Shown one piece after another: positions 17,198 to 25,013 of a DNA stretch of 64,000 nt. Positions within the stretch are counted from its first letter, which is position 1, and every line of letters starts with the position of its first letter. The notes below the pieces were generated by a model that was not told where the DNA came from, made no database searches, and was given only the letters and a program-made list of their open reading frames with translations. The stretch is taken from the NCBI RefSeq assembly GCF_903642285.1, contig NZ_CAHJWJ010000003.1:1-64000 (forward strand), in the 5' to 3' direction. This DNA comes from Sphingomonas bacterium (GTDB lineage: Bacteria; Pseudomonadota; Alphaproteobacteria; Sphingomonadales; Sphingomonadaceae). The translations under genes were made by a program, and so were the position numbers.

Positions 17198-17938
17198 ATG
17201 GCCAGCGTACGTGTCCTGTCTACGAGCGTTTTCGCCGGGATCCTGTCCGCCGCCTTGACCGCCTGCGCCGGGCATCCGCCGATCGTCGCGGTCGCGGTCG
17301 CGCCCGTTCCCGCACCCGTCGCCATCGCCGCGGCACCGGCCTTGCCGCCCGGGGTGTCGCCGACGATGACCGTCCCGCCGATGTTGCCCGACGGCAGCTA
17401 CCAGACGCCCAATCGGGGGCTCAGTCCCGACGGCACCCTGTGGCATTTCCGGGTCGCGCTGAACGTGGCCGCGCTAGCCTGCCGCGGTGCGCAAGGCGAT
17501 GCGATCACGGCTTCGTACAACGCGATGCTGGCTCGCCGGCGCACGACGCTGTCCGCTGCGGAGACGCGCTTCGCCGCGGAATGGCGGGACGGCGGCGGCG
17601 ATTGGCGCGACCGGTACGACGATGCGATGACCCGACTGTACAATTATTTTTCGCTGTCGCCGGCACGTACCGGCTTCTGCTCCGCCGCGGCGCAGGTGCT
17701 GGCGGATGCGGCGACGGTGCCCGACGATGCCCTGCCGGGTTTCGCCGCCGCCGAACTGCCTGCGCTCGACCGCCCGTTCACCGATGTCTACCGCGCGTTC
17801 GATGCGTGGCGCGGCGTGAACCGTCCGGCACCACTCCGCGCGCAGCCGCAGACGGTCGCCGCGATCGCCGTCGCGCCGCATATCGCCGCTGCGATGGCAC
17901 CCCCGCGGCTGGAACTCGACCCGAGCGTCTTTCAGTGA
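17198..17938 (+). CDS. Lipoprotein of unknown function
   Basis: A 246-residue protein with a lipoprotein signal: hydrophobic segment followed by LTAC, making Cys23 the lipidated residue. A Pro/Ala/Val-rich linker (about 27-65) leads to a mostly helical domain with two conserved cysteines (in ALACRG and GFCSAA) and a Tyr-rich middle. GGAAGG lies 11 bases before the ATG. A decayed copy of the same domain is found just upstream. The gene end overlaps the convergent acetyltransferase gene by 7 bp. Confidence 0.7.
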   Translation: MASVRVLSTSVFAGILSAALTACAGHPPIVAVAVAPVPAPVAIAAAPALPPGVSPTMTVPPMLPDGSYQTPNRGLSPDGTLWHFRVALNVAALACRGAQGDAITASYNAMLARRRTTLSAAETRFAAEWRDGGGDWRDRYDDAMTRLYNYFSLSPARTGFCSAAAQVLADAATVPDDALPGFAAAELPALDRPFTDVYRAFDAWRGVNRPAPLRAQPQTVAAIAVAPHIAAAMAPPRLELDPSVFQ

Positions 17939-18408
17939 TCCGGATCGGCGAGACGGCGTAGCGCATCGCCGGTCAGCCGCTGTACCGTCCATTCGTCCAT
18001 GCCGACCGCGCCGATCGACCGGTAGAACCCGATCGCTTCCGCGTTCCAGTCGAGCACCGCCCATTCGAGGCGCGCGCAGTCCCGGTCCACCGCGATCCGC
18101 GCGAGGTGCCGGAGCAGCGCCTTCCCTACGCCGCGACCGCGCGCTGCCGGCGTGATGTACAGATCCTCCAGATACAGTCCGCGCCGTCCGGTCCAGGTCG
18201 AGAAATTGTGGAAGAACAGCGCGAAGCCGATCGCCGCGCCGTCGTCTTGCGCGATGATCGCCTCCGCCGCCGGGGGCACCCCGAACAGCGCCTGGGCCAG
18301 CATCGCCTCGGTCGCGTGCACCGCGTCGGGCGCGCGTTCGAACGCGGCGAGATCGCGGACGAAGGACAGGATGACGCCCACATCCGCCAGGGTCGCTGCA
18401 CGGATCAT
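17932..18408 (-). CDS. GNAT family N-acetyltransferase (diamine acetyltransferase-like)
   Basis: A 158-residue acetyl-CoA-dependent transferase. Motif A is DLYITPAARGRGVGKALL, with the R/Q-x-x-G-x-G/A loop that binds CoA; FALFFHNFSTWTGRRGLYLEDL before it is characteristic of the spermidine/spermine and thialysine acetyltransferase branch. It ends an operon in which every gene overlaps the next by ATGA: AbrB-type antitoxin, PIN toxin, DMT exporter, then this enzyme. Substrate likely an amine, not proven. Confidence 0.85.
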   Translation of the reverse strand: MIRAATLADVGVILSFVRDLAAFERAPDAVHATEAMLAQALFGVPPAAEAIIAQDDGAAIGFALFFHNFSTWTGRRGLYLEDLYITPAARGRGVGKALLRHLARIAVDRDCARLEWAVLDWNAEAIGFYRSIGAVGMDEWTVQRLTGDALRRLADPDH

Positions 18409-19301
18409 GCGCCGGCCTCGCTCATCGGCACCGGCATCGCGCGACGCACCGCGACGATGCACCCGCCGACGATCAGCGCCGCCCCCGCCAGCGTGAAGGA
18501 CGAAACCCGTTCGCCGAAGACCAGATAGCCCAGGATCGCCGACCAGACGAACGCGGTATATTCGACCGGCGCCAGCACCTGCGCCTCGGCCCGGCCATAG
18601 GCCCAGGCCAGGCACACCGACGACACCGTCCCGAGCACCGCGGCCGCGCCGATCGCGGGCCATTGCGTCGCGGCCGGCCAGCCCGAGAACCAGGGCGCGC
18701 CGGCGAGCAGCACGGTACCGATGACGAGACTGGTGAACACCGTCACCTCCAGCGGGTCCGCCGCCTGCGCCTGGCGACGCAGCAGGATCAGGCTGGCGGC
18801 GTAGAGGACGGACGCGACGACGATCGCGACCGTCCCCGCCAGGCTGTCCGCGTTAGCCTCCGCCCGAATCTCGCCCGCGGCGATGACCAGGACGCCGACG
18901 ACCGCGACCAGCGACCCGGCGATCGCCGCGCGGCGGATCGTCTCGCCCAGGAACGCGGCGGCGAGGTACAGCGCGATCAGCGGCGCAAGGAAGGTGAGCG
19001 CGATCGACTGCGCCATAGGCACGCGCTCGAGCCCCCAGAAGAACAGCAGGATACTCGCCCCCGCCGCCAGCCCGCGTGCGATATGGAGGTTCAGCGCGTC
19101 GCGTCCGGGCCACGGCCGACGGCGCGCGAGGAACACCGATCCGGTGATCGCCACCCCCGCGACCGAACGCCACAGCACCGTGCTGTACGCGCCGCTGTCG
19201 ATCGACAGCCGCTTCATGATGGCATCCATGCAGGAATAGATCGCGATGCCGCCGCCCGCGACCATGAATGCGGCCGCGGGGGAGGTTTTGGGATGGGTCA
19301 T
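18405..19301 (-). CDS. DMT (EamA) family transporter
   Basis: A 298-residue inner-membrane protein built of two five-helix EamA repeats (about 10-140 and 155-290). The first repeat has the typical SIALTFLAPLIALYLAAAFLGE, the second PVEYTAFVWSAILGYLVFGE. Such proteins export or import amino acids, amines or other metabolites. It overlaps the PIN toxin gene upstream and the GNAT gene downstream by ATGA, suggesting transport of a compound that the acetyltransferase also handles. Confidence 0.88.
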   Translation of the reverse strand: MTHPKTSPAAAFMVAGGGIAIYSCMDAIMKRLSIDSGAYSTVLWRSVAGVAITGSVFLARRRPWPGRDALNLHIARGLAAGASILLFFWGLERVPMAQSIALTFLAPLIALYLAAAFLGETIRRAAIAGSLVAVVGVLVIAAGEIRAEANADSLAGTVAIVVASVLYAASLILLRRQAQAADPLEVTVFTSLVIGTVLLAGAPWFSGWPAATQWPAIGAAAVLGTVSSVCLAWAYGRAEAQVLAPVEYTAFVWSAILGYLVFGERVSSFTLAGAALIVGGCIVAVRRAMPVPMSEAGA

Positions 19302-19678
19302 CGGATGAGGCGGATGTCGATGCCGAGATCGAGCTCGGCCAGCCGGCGGTCTCCAGTAATGACCGGTTGAAGTCGCGTGAGCGCGAGGGCCAAGCAGGCA
19401 CGATCACCCAGCGATGCACCCGCATGACGGGTCTTCGGACGCAGATCGGCAGCCAGCACCGCCTGTCCCATATCGAAAGGTACCACCGCGATTTCGGCTT
19501 GGCGAAACAACGTCATAACACTCGATGCGGCAAATCCGCGATCCACGGCACGGGCAATACATTCCGACGCGTTAAGGGCGGAAAGTGCGCTTCCCCGCAT
19601 CACATCGATCACGAGATCGCTGCCGGGCTCCTCAAGCAAGACGGCGAGCAGCGCAGATGCGTCGAGAACGACGGTCAC
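19298..19678 (-). CDS. vapC: PIN domain ribonuclease toxin (VapC family)
   Basis: A 126-residue PIN protein. It opens VVLDASALLAVLLEEPG with the first catalytic Asp, has Glu in NASECIARAV and the acidic C-terminal cluster GASLGDRACLALAL and ITGDRRL. These acidic residues bind Mg and cut RNA. It overlaps the upstream AbrB-type antitoxin and the downstream DMT gene by ATGA each. It acts in the cytosol and should be neutralised by the antitoxin. Confidence 0.9.
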   Translation of the reverse strand: MTVVLDASALLAVLLEEPGSDLVIDVMRGSALSALNASECIARAVDRGFAASSVMTLFRQAEIAVVPFDMGQAVLAADLRPKTRHAGASLGDRACLALALTRLQPVITGDRRLAELDLGIDIRLIR

Positions 19679-19920
19679 TCATCGCCCCAATCCGCCCGTC
19701 GCTCGGCGAGAAATTGATCGACGGTGTAATCCTCGCCGACCATTTCTCGGAATTTGCGCTGGCAGTCTTTTACGACCTGGGTGAACGTCCTTATTGAGAT
19801 ACCCCCTTCGGCATCGCGCTCGACGACGAGTGAATCGCCATCCTTGATGCCAAATTCCCGACGCAATTCCGAGGGGATGACGATCTTCCCGCCTGCAATC
19901 ACCTTGGCATGGTAGGTCAT
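19675..19920 (-). CDS. vapB: AbrB/MazE-fold antitoxin (VapB-type)
   Basis: An 81-residue protein with an N-terminal swapped-hairpin DNA-binding domain (YHAKVIAGGKIVIPSELRRE, then GIKDGDSLVVER) and an acidic C-terminal tail ending DQFLAERRADWGDE that would wrap the PIN toxin. Two GACCTAT repeats 14 bp apart just upstream are candidate operator half-sites. First gene of the four-gene chain. Confidence 0.9.
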   Translation of the reverse strand: MTYHAKVIAGGKIVIPSELRREFGIKDGDSLVVERDAEGGISIRTFTQVVKDCQRKFREMVGEDYTVDQFLAERRADWGDE

Positions 19921-19939
19921 ATCGATACTCCCGGTACCT

Positions 19940-19960
19940 GACCTATAGCACAGGACCTAT
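19940..19960 (-). promoter_or_regulatory. Candidate operator of the AbrB/PIN module
   Basis: On the plus strand GACCTAT occurs at 19940-19946 and 19954-19960, a 14-bp direct repeat ending 20 bases before the antitoxin start. The second repeat lies across the stop codon of ispG. Autoregulation by the antitoxin is usual for these modules; binding here is inferred. Confidence 0.45.
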
Positions 19961-21093
19961 TCCGCCGCCACCGGCACCGCCGCCAGCAGGATCGCATCCG
20001 CCGCGTCGATCTCCGCCGCCTTCGCCTCGACCAGCGCGACGATATGCTCGATCATCCCAATATCCTGGACATGATGATCGGTCACACCCGACAGATACAC
20101 CATATGCTTGCCGTTACCGCCGCCGGTGATGCCGATATCGGTCTCGCGCGCTTCGCCGGGGCCGTTGACGACGCAGCCGAGCACCGACAGCGACATCGGC
20201 GTGCGGATATGCTGCAGCCGTTCCTCCAGCGCCTGCACGGTGCGGATCACGTCGAAGCCCTGGCGCGCGCACGACGGGCAGGACACCACGCGCACCCCGC
20301 GGTTGCGGATGCCCAAGGCCTTCAGGATTTCGAACCCGACGCGGACTTCCTCCTCGGGCTCCGCGGACAGCGACACGCGGATCGTGTCGCCGATCCCGTA
20401 CCACAGCAGCGATCCCATCCCGATCGCGGACTTGACCGTCCCGCCGACGAACCCGCCCGCTTCGGTGATGCCAAGATGCAGCGGGCAATCGACCTGTTCG
20501 GCCAGCTGCTGATAGGCGGCGACCGCGAGGAACAGGTCGGATGCCTTCACCGCGACCTTGAATTCGTGGAAGTCGTGATCCTGCAGCAGCTTGATATGAT
20601 CGAGCGCGGATTCGACCAGCGCGTCGGGGCAGGGCTCGCCATATTTCTCCAGCAGGTGCCGCTCCAGGCTGCCGCCGTTCACGCCGATCCGGATCGCGCA
20701 GCCATTCGCCTTGGCTGCGTCGACCACTTCCTTCACGCGCGCCGCCGATCCGATATTGCCGGGGTTGATGCGCAGGCACGCCGCGCCCGCATCGGCGGCT
20801 TCCAGCGCGCGCTTGTAGTGGAAATGGATGTCCGCGATGATCGGCACGCGGGCGGCGCGGACGATCTGTTTCAGCGCCGCGGTCGATTCGACGTCGGGGC
20901 AGCTGACCCGGATCAGGTCCGCGCCCGCATCCTCGCAGCGGCGGATCTGGTCGATCGTCGCGCGCGGATCGCTGGTCGGCGTGTTCGTCATCGTCTGCAC
21001 GGTGACGGGCGCGTCGCCGCCGACGGGGACGTTGCCGACCATGATCTGGCGGCTCGGACGGCGGACGATGTCGCGCCAGGGACGAATGGACAT
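19957..21093 (-). CDS. ispG: 4-hydroxy-3-methylbut-2-en-1-yl diphosphate synthase (flavodoxin)
   Basis: Iron-sulfur enzyme of the MEP isoprenoid pathway converting MEcPP to HMBPP. The 378-residue protein has the TIM-barrel start ([19 protein letters not shown]) and the C-terminal cluster ligands in [10 protein letters not shown] and [11 protein letters not shown], with the third downstream Glu in the same loop. The ATG at 21093 (MSIRPWRDI) is preferred to an upstream in-frame ATG. Divergent from the isoaspartyl peptidase gene. Confidence 0.95.
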   Translation of the reverse strand: MSIRPWRDIVRRPSRQIMVGNVPVGGDAPVTVQTMTNTPTSDPRATIDQIRRCEDAGADLIRVSCPDVESTAALKQIVRAARVPIIADIHFHYKRALEAADAGAACLRINPGNIGSAARVKEVVDAAKANGCAIRIGVNGGSLERHLLEKYGEPCPDALVESALDHIKLLQDHDFHEFKVAVKASDLFLAVAAYQQLAEQVDCPLHLGITEAGGFVGGTVKSAIGMGSLLWYGIGDTIRVSLSAEPEEEVRVGFEILKALGIRNRGVRVVSCPSCARQGFDVIRTVQALEERLQHIRTPMSLSVLGCVVNGPGEARETDIGITGGGNGKHMVYLSGVTDHHVQDIGMIEHIVALVEAKAAEIDAADAILLAAVPVAAE

Positions 21094-21169
21094 GGCCGTC
21101 CTTATACGCCGTCCGACGCGCGACCGGAAGCCCATGGCGACGATCGGACGATCGGGTTAAGCGCACGGC

Positions 21170-22102
21170 ATGACGGAGATGAACTGGACGATCGCGGTGC
21201 ATGGCGGCGCGGGCCGCCTGACGCGCGACACGCTGACGCCCGAACAGGATGCGGGCGCGCGGGCGGGGCTGGCGGCGGCGATCGATGCGGGCGCGGCGAT
21301 CCTCGCCCGCGACGGCTCGGCGCTCGACGCGGTCGAGGCGGCGGTGCGCGTGCTGGAGGACGATCCCCGCTTCAACGCCGGGCGCGGTGCGGTGCTGACG
21401 CATGCGGGCGCCATCGAACTCGACGCCGCCATCATGGACGGCCGCGACCGGTCGGCGGGCGCGGTGACGGGGGTGACGCGTACGCGCAGCCCGGTGGCAC
21501 TGGCGCGCGCGGTGATGGCGGACGGACGCCACGTCTTCCTGGCGGGCGCGGCGGCGGACGTCTTCGCCGACGACCAGGGTCTGGACCGCGCCGCCCCCGG
21601 CTGGTTCGAGACCGACGAGCGTCGCCGCCAGCATGCCGAACTGATCGCGGGCGGTGGCGACGGCTTCGACGTCGACATGAAATACGGCACCGTCGGCGCG
21701 GTGGCGCGCGATGCCGCGGGGCATCTGGCGGCGGCGACCTCGACCGGCGGCGTGACCGGCAAGCGCTGGGGCCGGATCGGCGATTCGCCCGTGATCGGTG
21801 CGGGGACCTGGGCGGACGATCGGTCGGTCGCGGTGTCGTGCACCGGGTCGGGCGAATATTTCCTGCGCGTGGGCGTCGGGCACGAGATCGATGCGCGGGT
21901 ACGGCTGGCAGGCGCGACGCTGGCCGCGGCGACCGATGCGGTGCTGGCGGAGGTCGAGGCGCTCGGCGGCACCGGCGGCGCGATTGTCGTCGGGCGCGAG
22001 GGCCCGGCGCACTGGGCGTTCACGACGCCGGGGATGAACCGGGGGATGGTGTCGGCCGGTGGGGCGGCGGTGGTGGCGATCTACGGGGATGAGTGCGGGT
22101 AA
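21170..22102 (+). CDS. iaaA: Isoaspartyl peptidase / plant-type L-asparaginase
   Basis: An Ntn-hydrolase that removes isoaspartyl residues from peptides or hydrolyses asparagine. The 310-residue precursor begins WTIAVHGGAGRL and contains FNAGRGAVLT; autocleavage is expected before Thr174 in KYGTVGAVA, making that Thr the nucleophile of the beta subunit, with TSTGGVTGKRWGRIGDSP following. Length and motifs are normal. A second ATG three codons in is an equally possible start. Confidence 0.93.
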   Translation: MTEMNWTIAVHGGAGRLTRDTLTPEQDAGARAGLAAAIDAGAAILARDGSALDAVEAAVRVLEDDPRFNAGRGAVLTHAGAIELDAAIMDGRDRSAGAVTGVTRTRSPVALARAVMADGRHVFLAGAAADVFADDQGLDRAAPGWFETDERRRQHAELIAGGGDGFDVDMKYGTVGAVARDAAGHLAAATSTGGVTGKRWGRIGDSPVIGAGTWADDRSVAVSCTGSGEYFLRVGVGHEIDARVRLAGATLAAATDAVLAEVEALGGTGGAIVVGREGPAHWAFTTPGMNRGMVSAGGAAVVAIYGDECG

Positions 22103-22147
22103 GAGGCGGATCGGAAGAATGGCGAGAAATGGGTGGAAAGCAGTCGT

Positions 22148-22297
22148 TCAACGCAAAGCGTAGAGGATCAACCCGAGGGCTACGGCGATCAGTAGCAGCG
22201 TTCCAAAAACTGCCGTGATCCAAGCGGCAACCCACCCATGACGTTCGTCCACGACTTTAATTACGTCTTCGACCAGACCAAATAACATGACGTCCAT
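22148..22297 (-). CDS. Single-helix small membrane protein (49 residues)
   Basis: An ATG-TGA frame of 49 residues: a charged N-terminal part (GLVEDVIKVVDERHGW) followed by one strong transmembrane helix (about 24-45, WITAVFGTLLLIAVALG) and a short basic tail. The composition is that of a genuine small membrane protein, but there is no clear ribosome-binding site. It is the last of several tiny ORFs on this strand. Confidence 0.5.
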   Translation of the reverse strand: MDVMLFGLVEDVIKVVDERHGWVAAWITAVFGTLLLIAVALGLILYALR

Positions 22298-22415
22298 GCG
22301 GCGAGCTTACGCGCGTAAGGAGTTTGCGCAAGTGGACGGAAGCGGCTGCACCTACTTGCTGGAAGCGCCGCACTAGAGCCGCGCGGCAACCCCGCCATTG
22401 ATGACATTGCGTACT

Positions 22416-22514
22416 TTACAAACTCTCGTAGCCGAGGTTCAGCACGAAGGCGAATGTGAGGGCCGCGCCGATCCCAGCCAGCACGCCTACAATGGCTAAG
22501 CCGCGACGCTGCAT
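22416..22514 (-). CDS. Possible single-helix small membrane protein (32 residues)
   Basis: MQRRGLAIVGVLAGIG then a hydrophobic run to about residue 26. Two arginines before one transmembrane helix give a clear inside-positive topology. It overlaps the 3' end of the preceding 36-residue ORF by 19 bases. Too short to judge by codon use; supported by its position in a string of similar ORFs. Confidence 0.35.
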   Translation of the reverse strand: MQRRGLAIVGVLAGIGAALTFAFVLNLGYESL

Positions 22515-22606
22515 TCGGAGATCGCGTCAAGCACTATAGAGGCAATAGATAGGGTTATTGCAAGAAGCAGGGCTGTCCCCAGGACAAGGAGGTCGGCGGA
22601 CCTCAC
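22496..22606 (-). CDS. Possible single-helix small membrane protein (36 residues), GTG start
   Basis: Begins VRSADLLVLGTALLLAITLS: one transmembrane helix followed by a short acidic tail with a Cys. The GTG start overlaps the stop of a 13-residue leader frame as GTGA, with GGAG immediately upstream. This stop/start layout repeats the one at 22881-22884. Confidence 0.4.
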   Translation of the reverse strand: MRSADLLVLGTALLLAITLSIASIVLDAISECSVAA

Positions 22607-22644
22607 TCCGGCTTTTCCAGGGACTTAAGTTTTGCCTTTTGCAT
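22603..22644 (-). CDS. Possible 13-residue leader peptide
   Basis: Reads MQKAKLKSLEKPE and stops at TGA inside GTGA, whose GTG opens the next small membrane ORF. The last 18 bases match the end of the leader at 22881 at 16 of 18 positions. Could be a translated leader coupling the downstream ORF, or chance. Confidence 0.3.
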   Translation of the reverse strand: MQKAKLKSLEKPE

Positions 22645-22659
22645 AATTCAAACCCATCG

Positions 22660-22884
22660 TTATGGACGGCGCAACCGACGAAAGTAATTCGACTGCTGCC
22701 GAAGCCGGACAATCACGGCGCATAAGGCGGGGTACAGGATCAACCCGGTAATCGCGAGACGCCGCCAAAGCTCTGACCAGCCGATATCGTCCTGTAGGCG
22801 AGTGTAGTAAGCGGCCCCAATCAGCGCACCCATAACGACGGGCCACATCAAAGCCGCCCGTTTGAGCGTAGAGCGCATTGTCAC
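22660..22884 (-). CDS. Two-helix small membrane protein (74 residues)
   Basis: A GTG start (22884) or an ATG two codons later (22878). Two transmembrane helices, about 10-27 and 43-60, with a basic C-terminal tail (RQQSNYFRRLRRP). GTGA overlap with the preceding 26-residue frame and GGAG upstream. Best supported of the tiny genes in this stretch; function unknown. GC content here is visibly below that of the flanks. Confidence 0.5.
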   Translation of the reverse strand: MTMRSTLKRAALMWPVVMGALIGAAYYTRLQDDIGWSELWRRLAITGLILYPALCAVIVRLRQQSNYFRRLRRP

Positions 22885-22961
22885 TCCAGCTTTTCAAGCA
22901 TCGGCTTCGTGAGCCGTTCCTTGGGCGTTGACCTGTCGGCGGACGGAAAGATCATCTGCAT
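22881..22961 (-). CDS. Possible 26-residue leader peptide
   Basis: Hydrophilic frame starting MQMIFPSADRS and ending PMLEKLE, stopping at TGA within GTGA at the start of the 74-residue membrane ORF. Shares its last 18 bases (16 of 18) with the leader at 22603. Its coding status is uncertain. Confidence 0.3.
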   Translation of the reverse strand: MQMIFPSADRSTPKERLTKPMLEKLE

Positions 22962-23261
22962 ACGACGATTATGCCGGTCTCAACGAACGTTTGCAATCGA
23001 GGTGCGACCCAAAGGCGCGGGAATGGCAAGAGTTGGGCGCAGCAGCCAATTCGACGCTGTCCTACAAACGATGATCCATGCCACGTCCGGGCCATGCTAC
23101 CATCAGTCGGCCACTCAGCTACCACCCCACCAATCAGGCTAAGCCATTCTTTTCACACGAAGTGGAAAAGTGCATGGCACGCCTCCACTTCCTCCACTTC
23201 CGCGGCCATCCGGGCACCCGCGTCCCGCCGATCGCGGCCGGCGGCGACCCATGGTATCGGT
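22962..23261. other. Gap without a recognisable gene
   Basis: Between the tiny ORF cluster and the family-6 repeat I find no convincing frame on either strand. It should contain the promoter for the leftward small ORFs. GAAGTGG and CCACTTCC words recur near its right end. Confidence 0.5.
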
Positions 23262-23408
23262 CTGTCCTACACATTCCGTTCCGTGCCATATCGGCGGCAT
23301 GTCGCATCATCCCGTCCCCGCCGCCCGCCGCCAGCGCTTCGCATCCGCCTTGCGGGAGGTGATTCCGGGCGGGACGTGGCGTGTGGTTCGTCCACTTCCG
23401 CGCATTTG
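23262..23408. repeat. Family-6 dispersed repeat, copy 1 (reverse orientation)
   Basis: Its reverse complement shares GGAAGTGGACGAACCACACG, then ACGTCC, CACCTC and GTGTAGGACAG in the same order with 40205-40350. The span of about 145 bp, with conserved ends and a less conserved middle, suggests a non-coding interspersed element. Here it lies immediately before the nuclease gene start. Confidence 0.6.
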
Positions 23409-23409
23409 G

Positions 23410-24276
23410 ATGACCCGAATCGGCGCCCGCCTCGCCGCCGCCACGCTTGCGGCACTCTCCCTCGCGACCCCCGCCAGCGCCTATTGGGAATATGGCCACC
23501 AGACGATCGCGCAGATCGCGATGGCGAACGTTACGCCCAGAACCAAGACGGCGGTGCGGCGGTTGCTCGCGCGGTCGGCGGTGCTCGACACGCCGACCTG
23601 TCCGGCGACGACGATCGAGGACGCCAGCGTCTGGGCGGATTGCGTCAAGCCGCTCAAGGGCGCGGACGGCAAGTCGCGGTTCGGCTATGCCTATGGCTGG
23701 CATTTCCAGGACGTGGAGATCTGCCGGCCCTTCACGCTGGCCGACGCGTGCAAGGACGGCAACTGCGTGTCCGCGCAGATCACCCGCGACGTCGCGACGC
23801 TGCGCGACCGGCGCGCGGCGACGAAGGACAAGGTACAGGCGCTGGTCTTCCTGATCCATTTCGTCGGCGATCTGCACCAGCCGCTGCATGCGGGCGAGAA
23901 GGCGGACCAGGGCGGCAACAAGGTCGCGGCCGCCTACGGCATCTACGAACCCAAGCGCTTCAACCTGCATTCGATCTGGGACGGTCCGCTGGCCGAGCGC
24001 GCCGCGACCAGCGGGCCGTCGCTGGTCCGGCGCTTTCCGGTGTCGATGCGGGCGAAGGTGGCGGCGGGGACCGTCACGGACTGGAGCCGCGAAAGCTGGC
24101 AGGTCGCGCACGACAGCGCCTATGCCAGCGCGCTGCACGGCGATCCATGCGGTCCGACGCCGGCGCATGTGACGCTGAGCGACGCGGATATCGCCGCGCT
24201 GGTGCCGGTGGCGCGGCTGGAGATCGAGCGTGGCGGCTTAAGGCTCGCGAAGGAACTGGACCGGGCGCTGGGGTAA
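23410..24276 (+). CDS. S1/P1-type zinc nuclease, secreted
   Basis: A 288-residue member of the S1/P1 family, which uses three zinc ions to cut single-stranded DNA and RNA. It has a 24- or 25-residue signal peptide (ATLAALSLATPASA) followed by YWEYGHQTIAQIA; in the family the mature N-terminal Trp binds zinc, so cleavage just before Trp26 would be needed. FLIHFVGDLHQPLHAGE, with its His-x3-Asp and His residues, supplies most zinc ligands, and NLHSIWD another. Probably periplasmic or extracellular phosphate scavenging. Confidence 0.9.
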   Translation: MTRIGARLAAATLAALSLATPASAYWEYGHQTIAQIAMANVTPRTKTAVRRLLARSAVLDTPTCPATTIEDASVWADCVKPLKGADGKSRFGYAYGWHFQDVEICRPFTLADACKDGNCVSAQITRDVATLRDRRAATKDKVQALVFLIHFVGDLHQPLHAGEKADQGGNKVAAAYGIYEPKRFNLHSIWDGPLAERAATSGPSLVRRFPVSMRAKVAAGTVTDWSRESWQVAHDSAYASALHGDPCGPTPAHVTLSDADIAALVPVARLEIERGGLRLAKELDRALG

Positions 24277-24418
24277 TCCCTCTCCCTTCGGGAAGAGGGA
24301 AGGAGCAGCGAAGCTGCGGAAGGGTGAGGGCGATTGGAATGCGATGCGCGTCGCCCTCACCCTTCCCATTCGGCTGCGCCGAGCGGGCCCCTCCCTCTCC
24401 CAAAGGGAGGGGGAGATC
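24277..24418. repeat. Palindromic repeat, family 2 (after the nuclease gene)
   Basis: A roughly 140-bp imperfect inverted repeat: ATCCCTCTCCC at the left and GGGAGGGGGAGAT at the right, with internal AGCAGCGAAGCTGC and the GGGTGAGGGCG / CGCCCTCACCC pair. The layout (outer hairpin, AGCGAAGCT hairpin, central palindrome) parallels the 137-bp elements, so they may be related. It lies between converging genes and may terminate both. Confidence 0.6.
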
Positions 24419-24421
24419 AGC

Positions 24422-24958
24422 TCAGTTCACTACCACCGTCACCGCGCGGCGGTTCTGGGCCCAGCTCTCCTCGTCGGATCCGGTCGCGACCGGGCGTTCC
24501 TTGCCGTAGCTGATGGTGGAAATCCGCGACGGCGAGACGCCGCGGGCGGCCAGATAGTTCTTCGCCGCATTGGCGCGCCGGTCGCCCAGCGCGAGGTTGT
24601 ATTCGCGCGTGCCGCGTTCGTCGCAATTGCCCTCGACCGTGATCCGGACGTTCGGATATCTCGCGAGCCACGTCGCCTGCCCGTCCAGGATCGCACGCGC
24701 GGTCGGATCGATGTCGGACAGGTCGACCCCGAACAGCACGGTGTCGCTCTGCACCGACCGGCGGAAGTCCGCCGCCGATCCCGGGACGACCGCACCGTCG
24801 ACCGAACCGCCGCGATCGGCGGGTGGAGGCGTATAGGGTCCCTGCGTGTCGGTCGGCGCGGGAGGCAACATCTCGGGCCGCTTCTTCGAACACGCGCCCG
24901 TCGCGATCAGCGCGGCGACCAGCAACGTCGCGGCCGGCAATCGGTTGAGATTGGACAT
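24422..24958 (-). CDS. pal: Peptidoglycan-associated lipoprotein
   Basis: Outer-membrane lipoprotein of the Tol-Pal system that holds peptidoglycan and helps constrict the envelope in division. Signal peptide with the lipidated Cys23 (ATGAC), a Pro-rich linker, then an OmpA-like domain with VEGNCDERGTREYNLALGDRR, the peptidoglycan-binding signature, and a final RRAVTVVV. 178 residues. Last gene of the tol-pal operon. Confidence 0.96.
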   Translation of the reverse strand: MSNLNRLPAATLLVAALIATGACSKKRPEMLPPAPTDTQGPYTPPPADRGGSVDGAVVPGSAADFRRSVQSDTVLFGVDLSDIDPTARAILDGQATWLARYPNVRITVEGNCDERGTREYNLALGDRRANAAKNYLAARGVSPSRISTISYGKERPVATGSDEESWAQNRRAVTVVVN

Positions 24959-25013
24959 GAACACTCTCCAGCAGTTGAAAATCTCTGTCCCCCCCAACGC
25001 TCCTTAGCAGCAA

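Noticed and set aside
22261-22530. An 89-codon minus-strand frame over the small-ORF cluster
   Set aside because: It has a Ser/Arg/Pro-rich shadow composition, while the overlapping shorter frames encode clear transmembrane helices.
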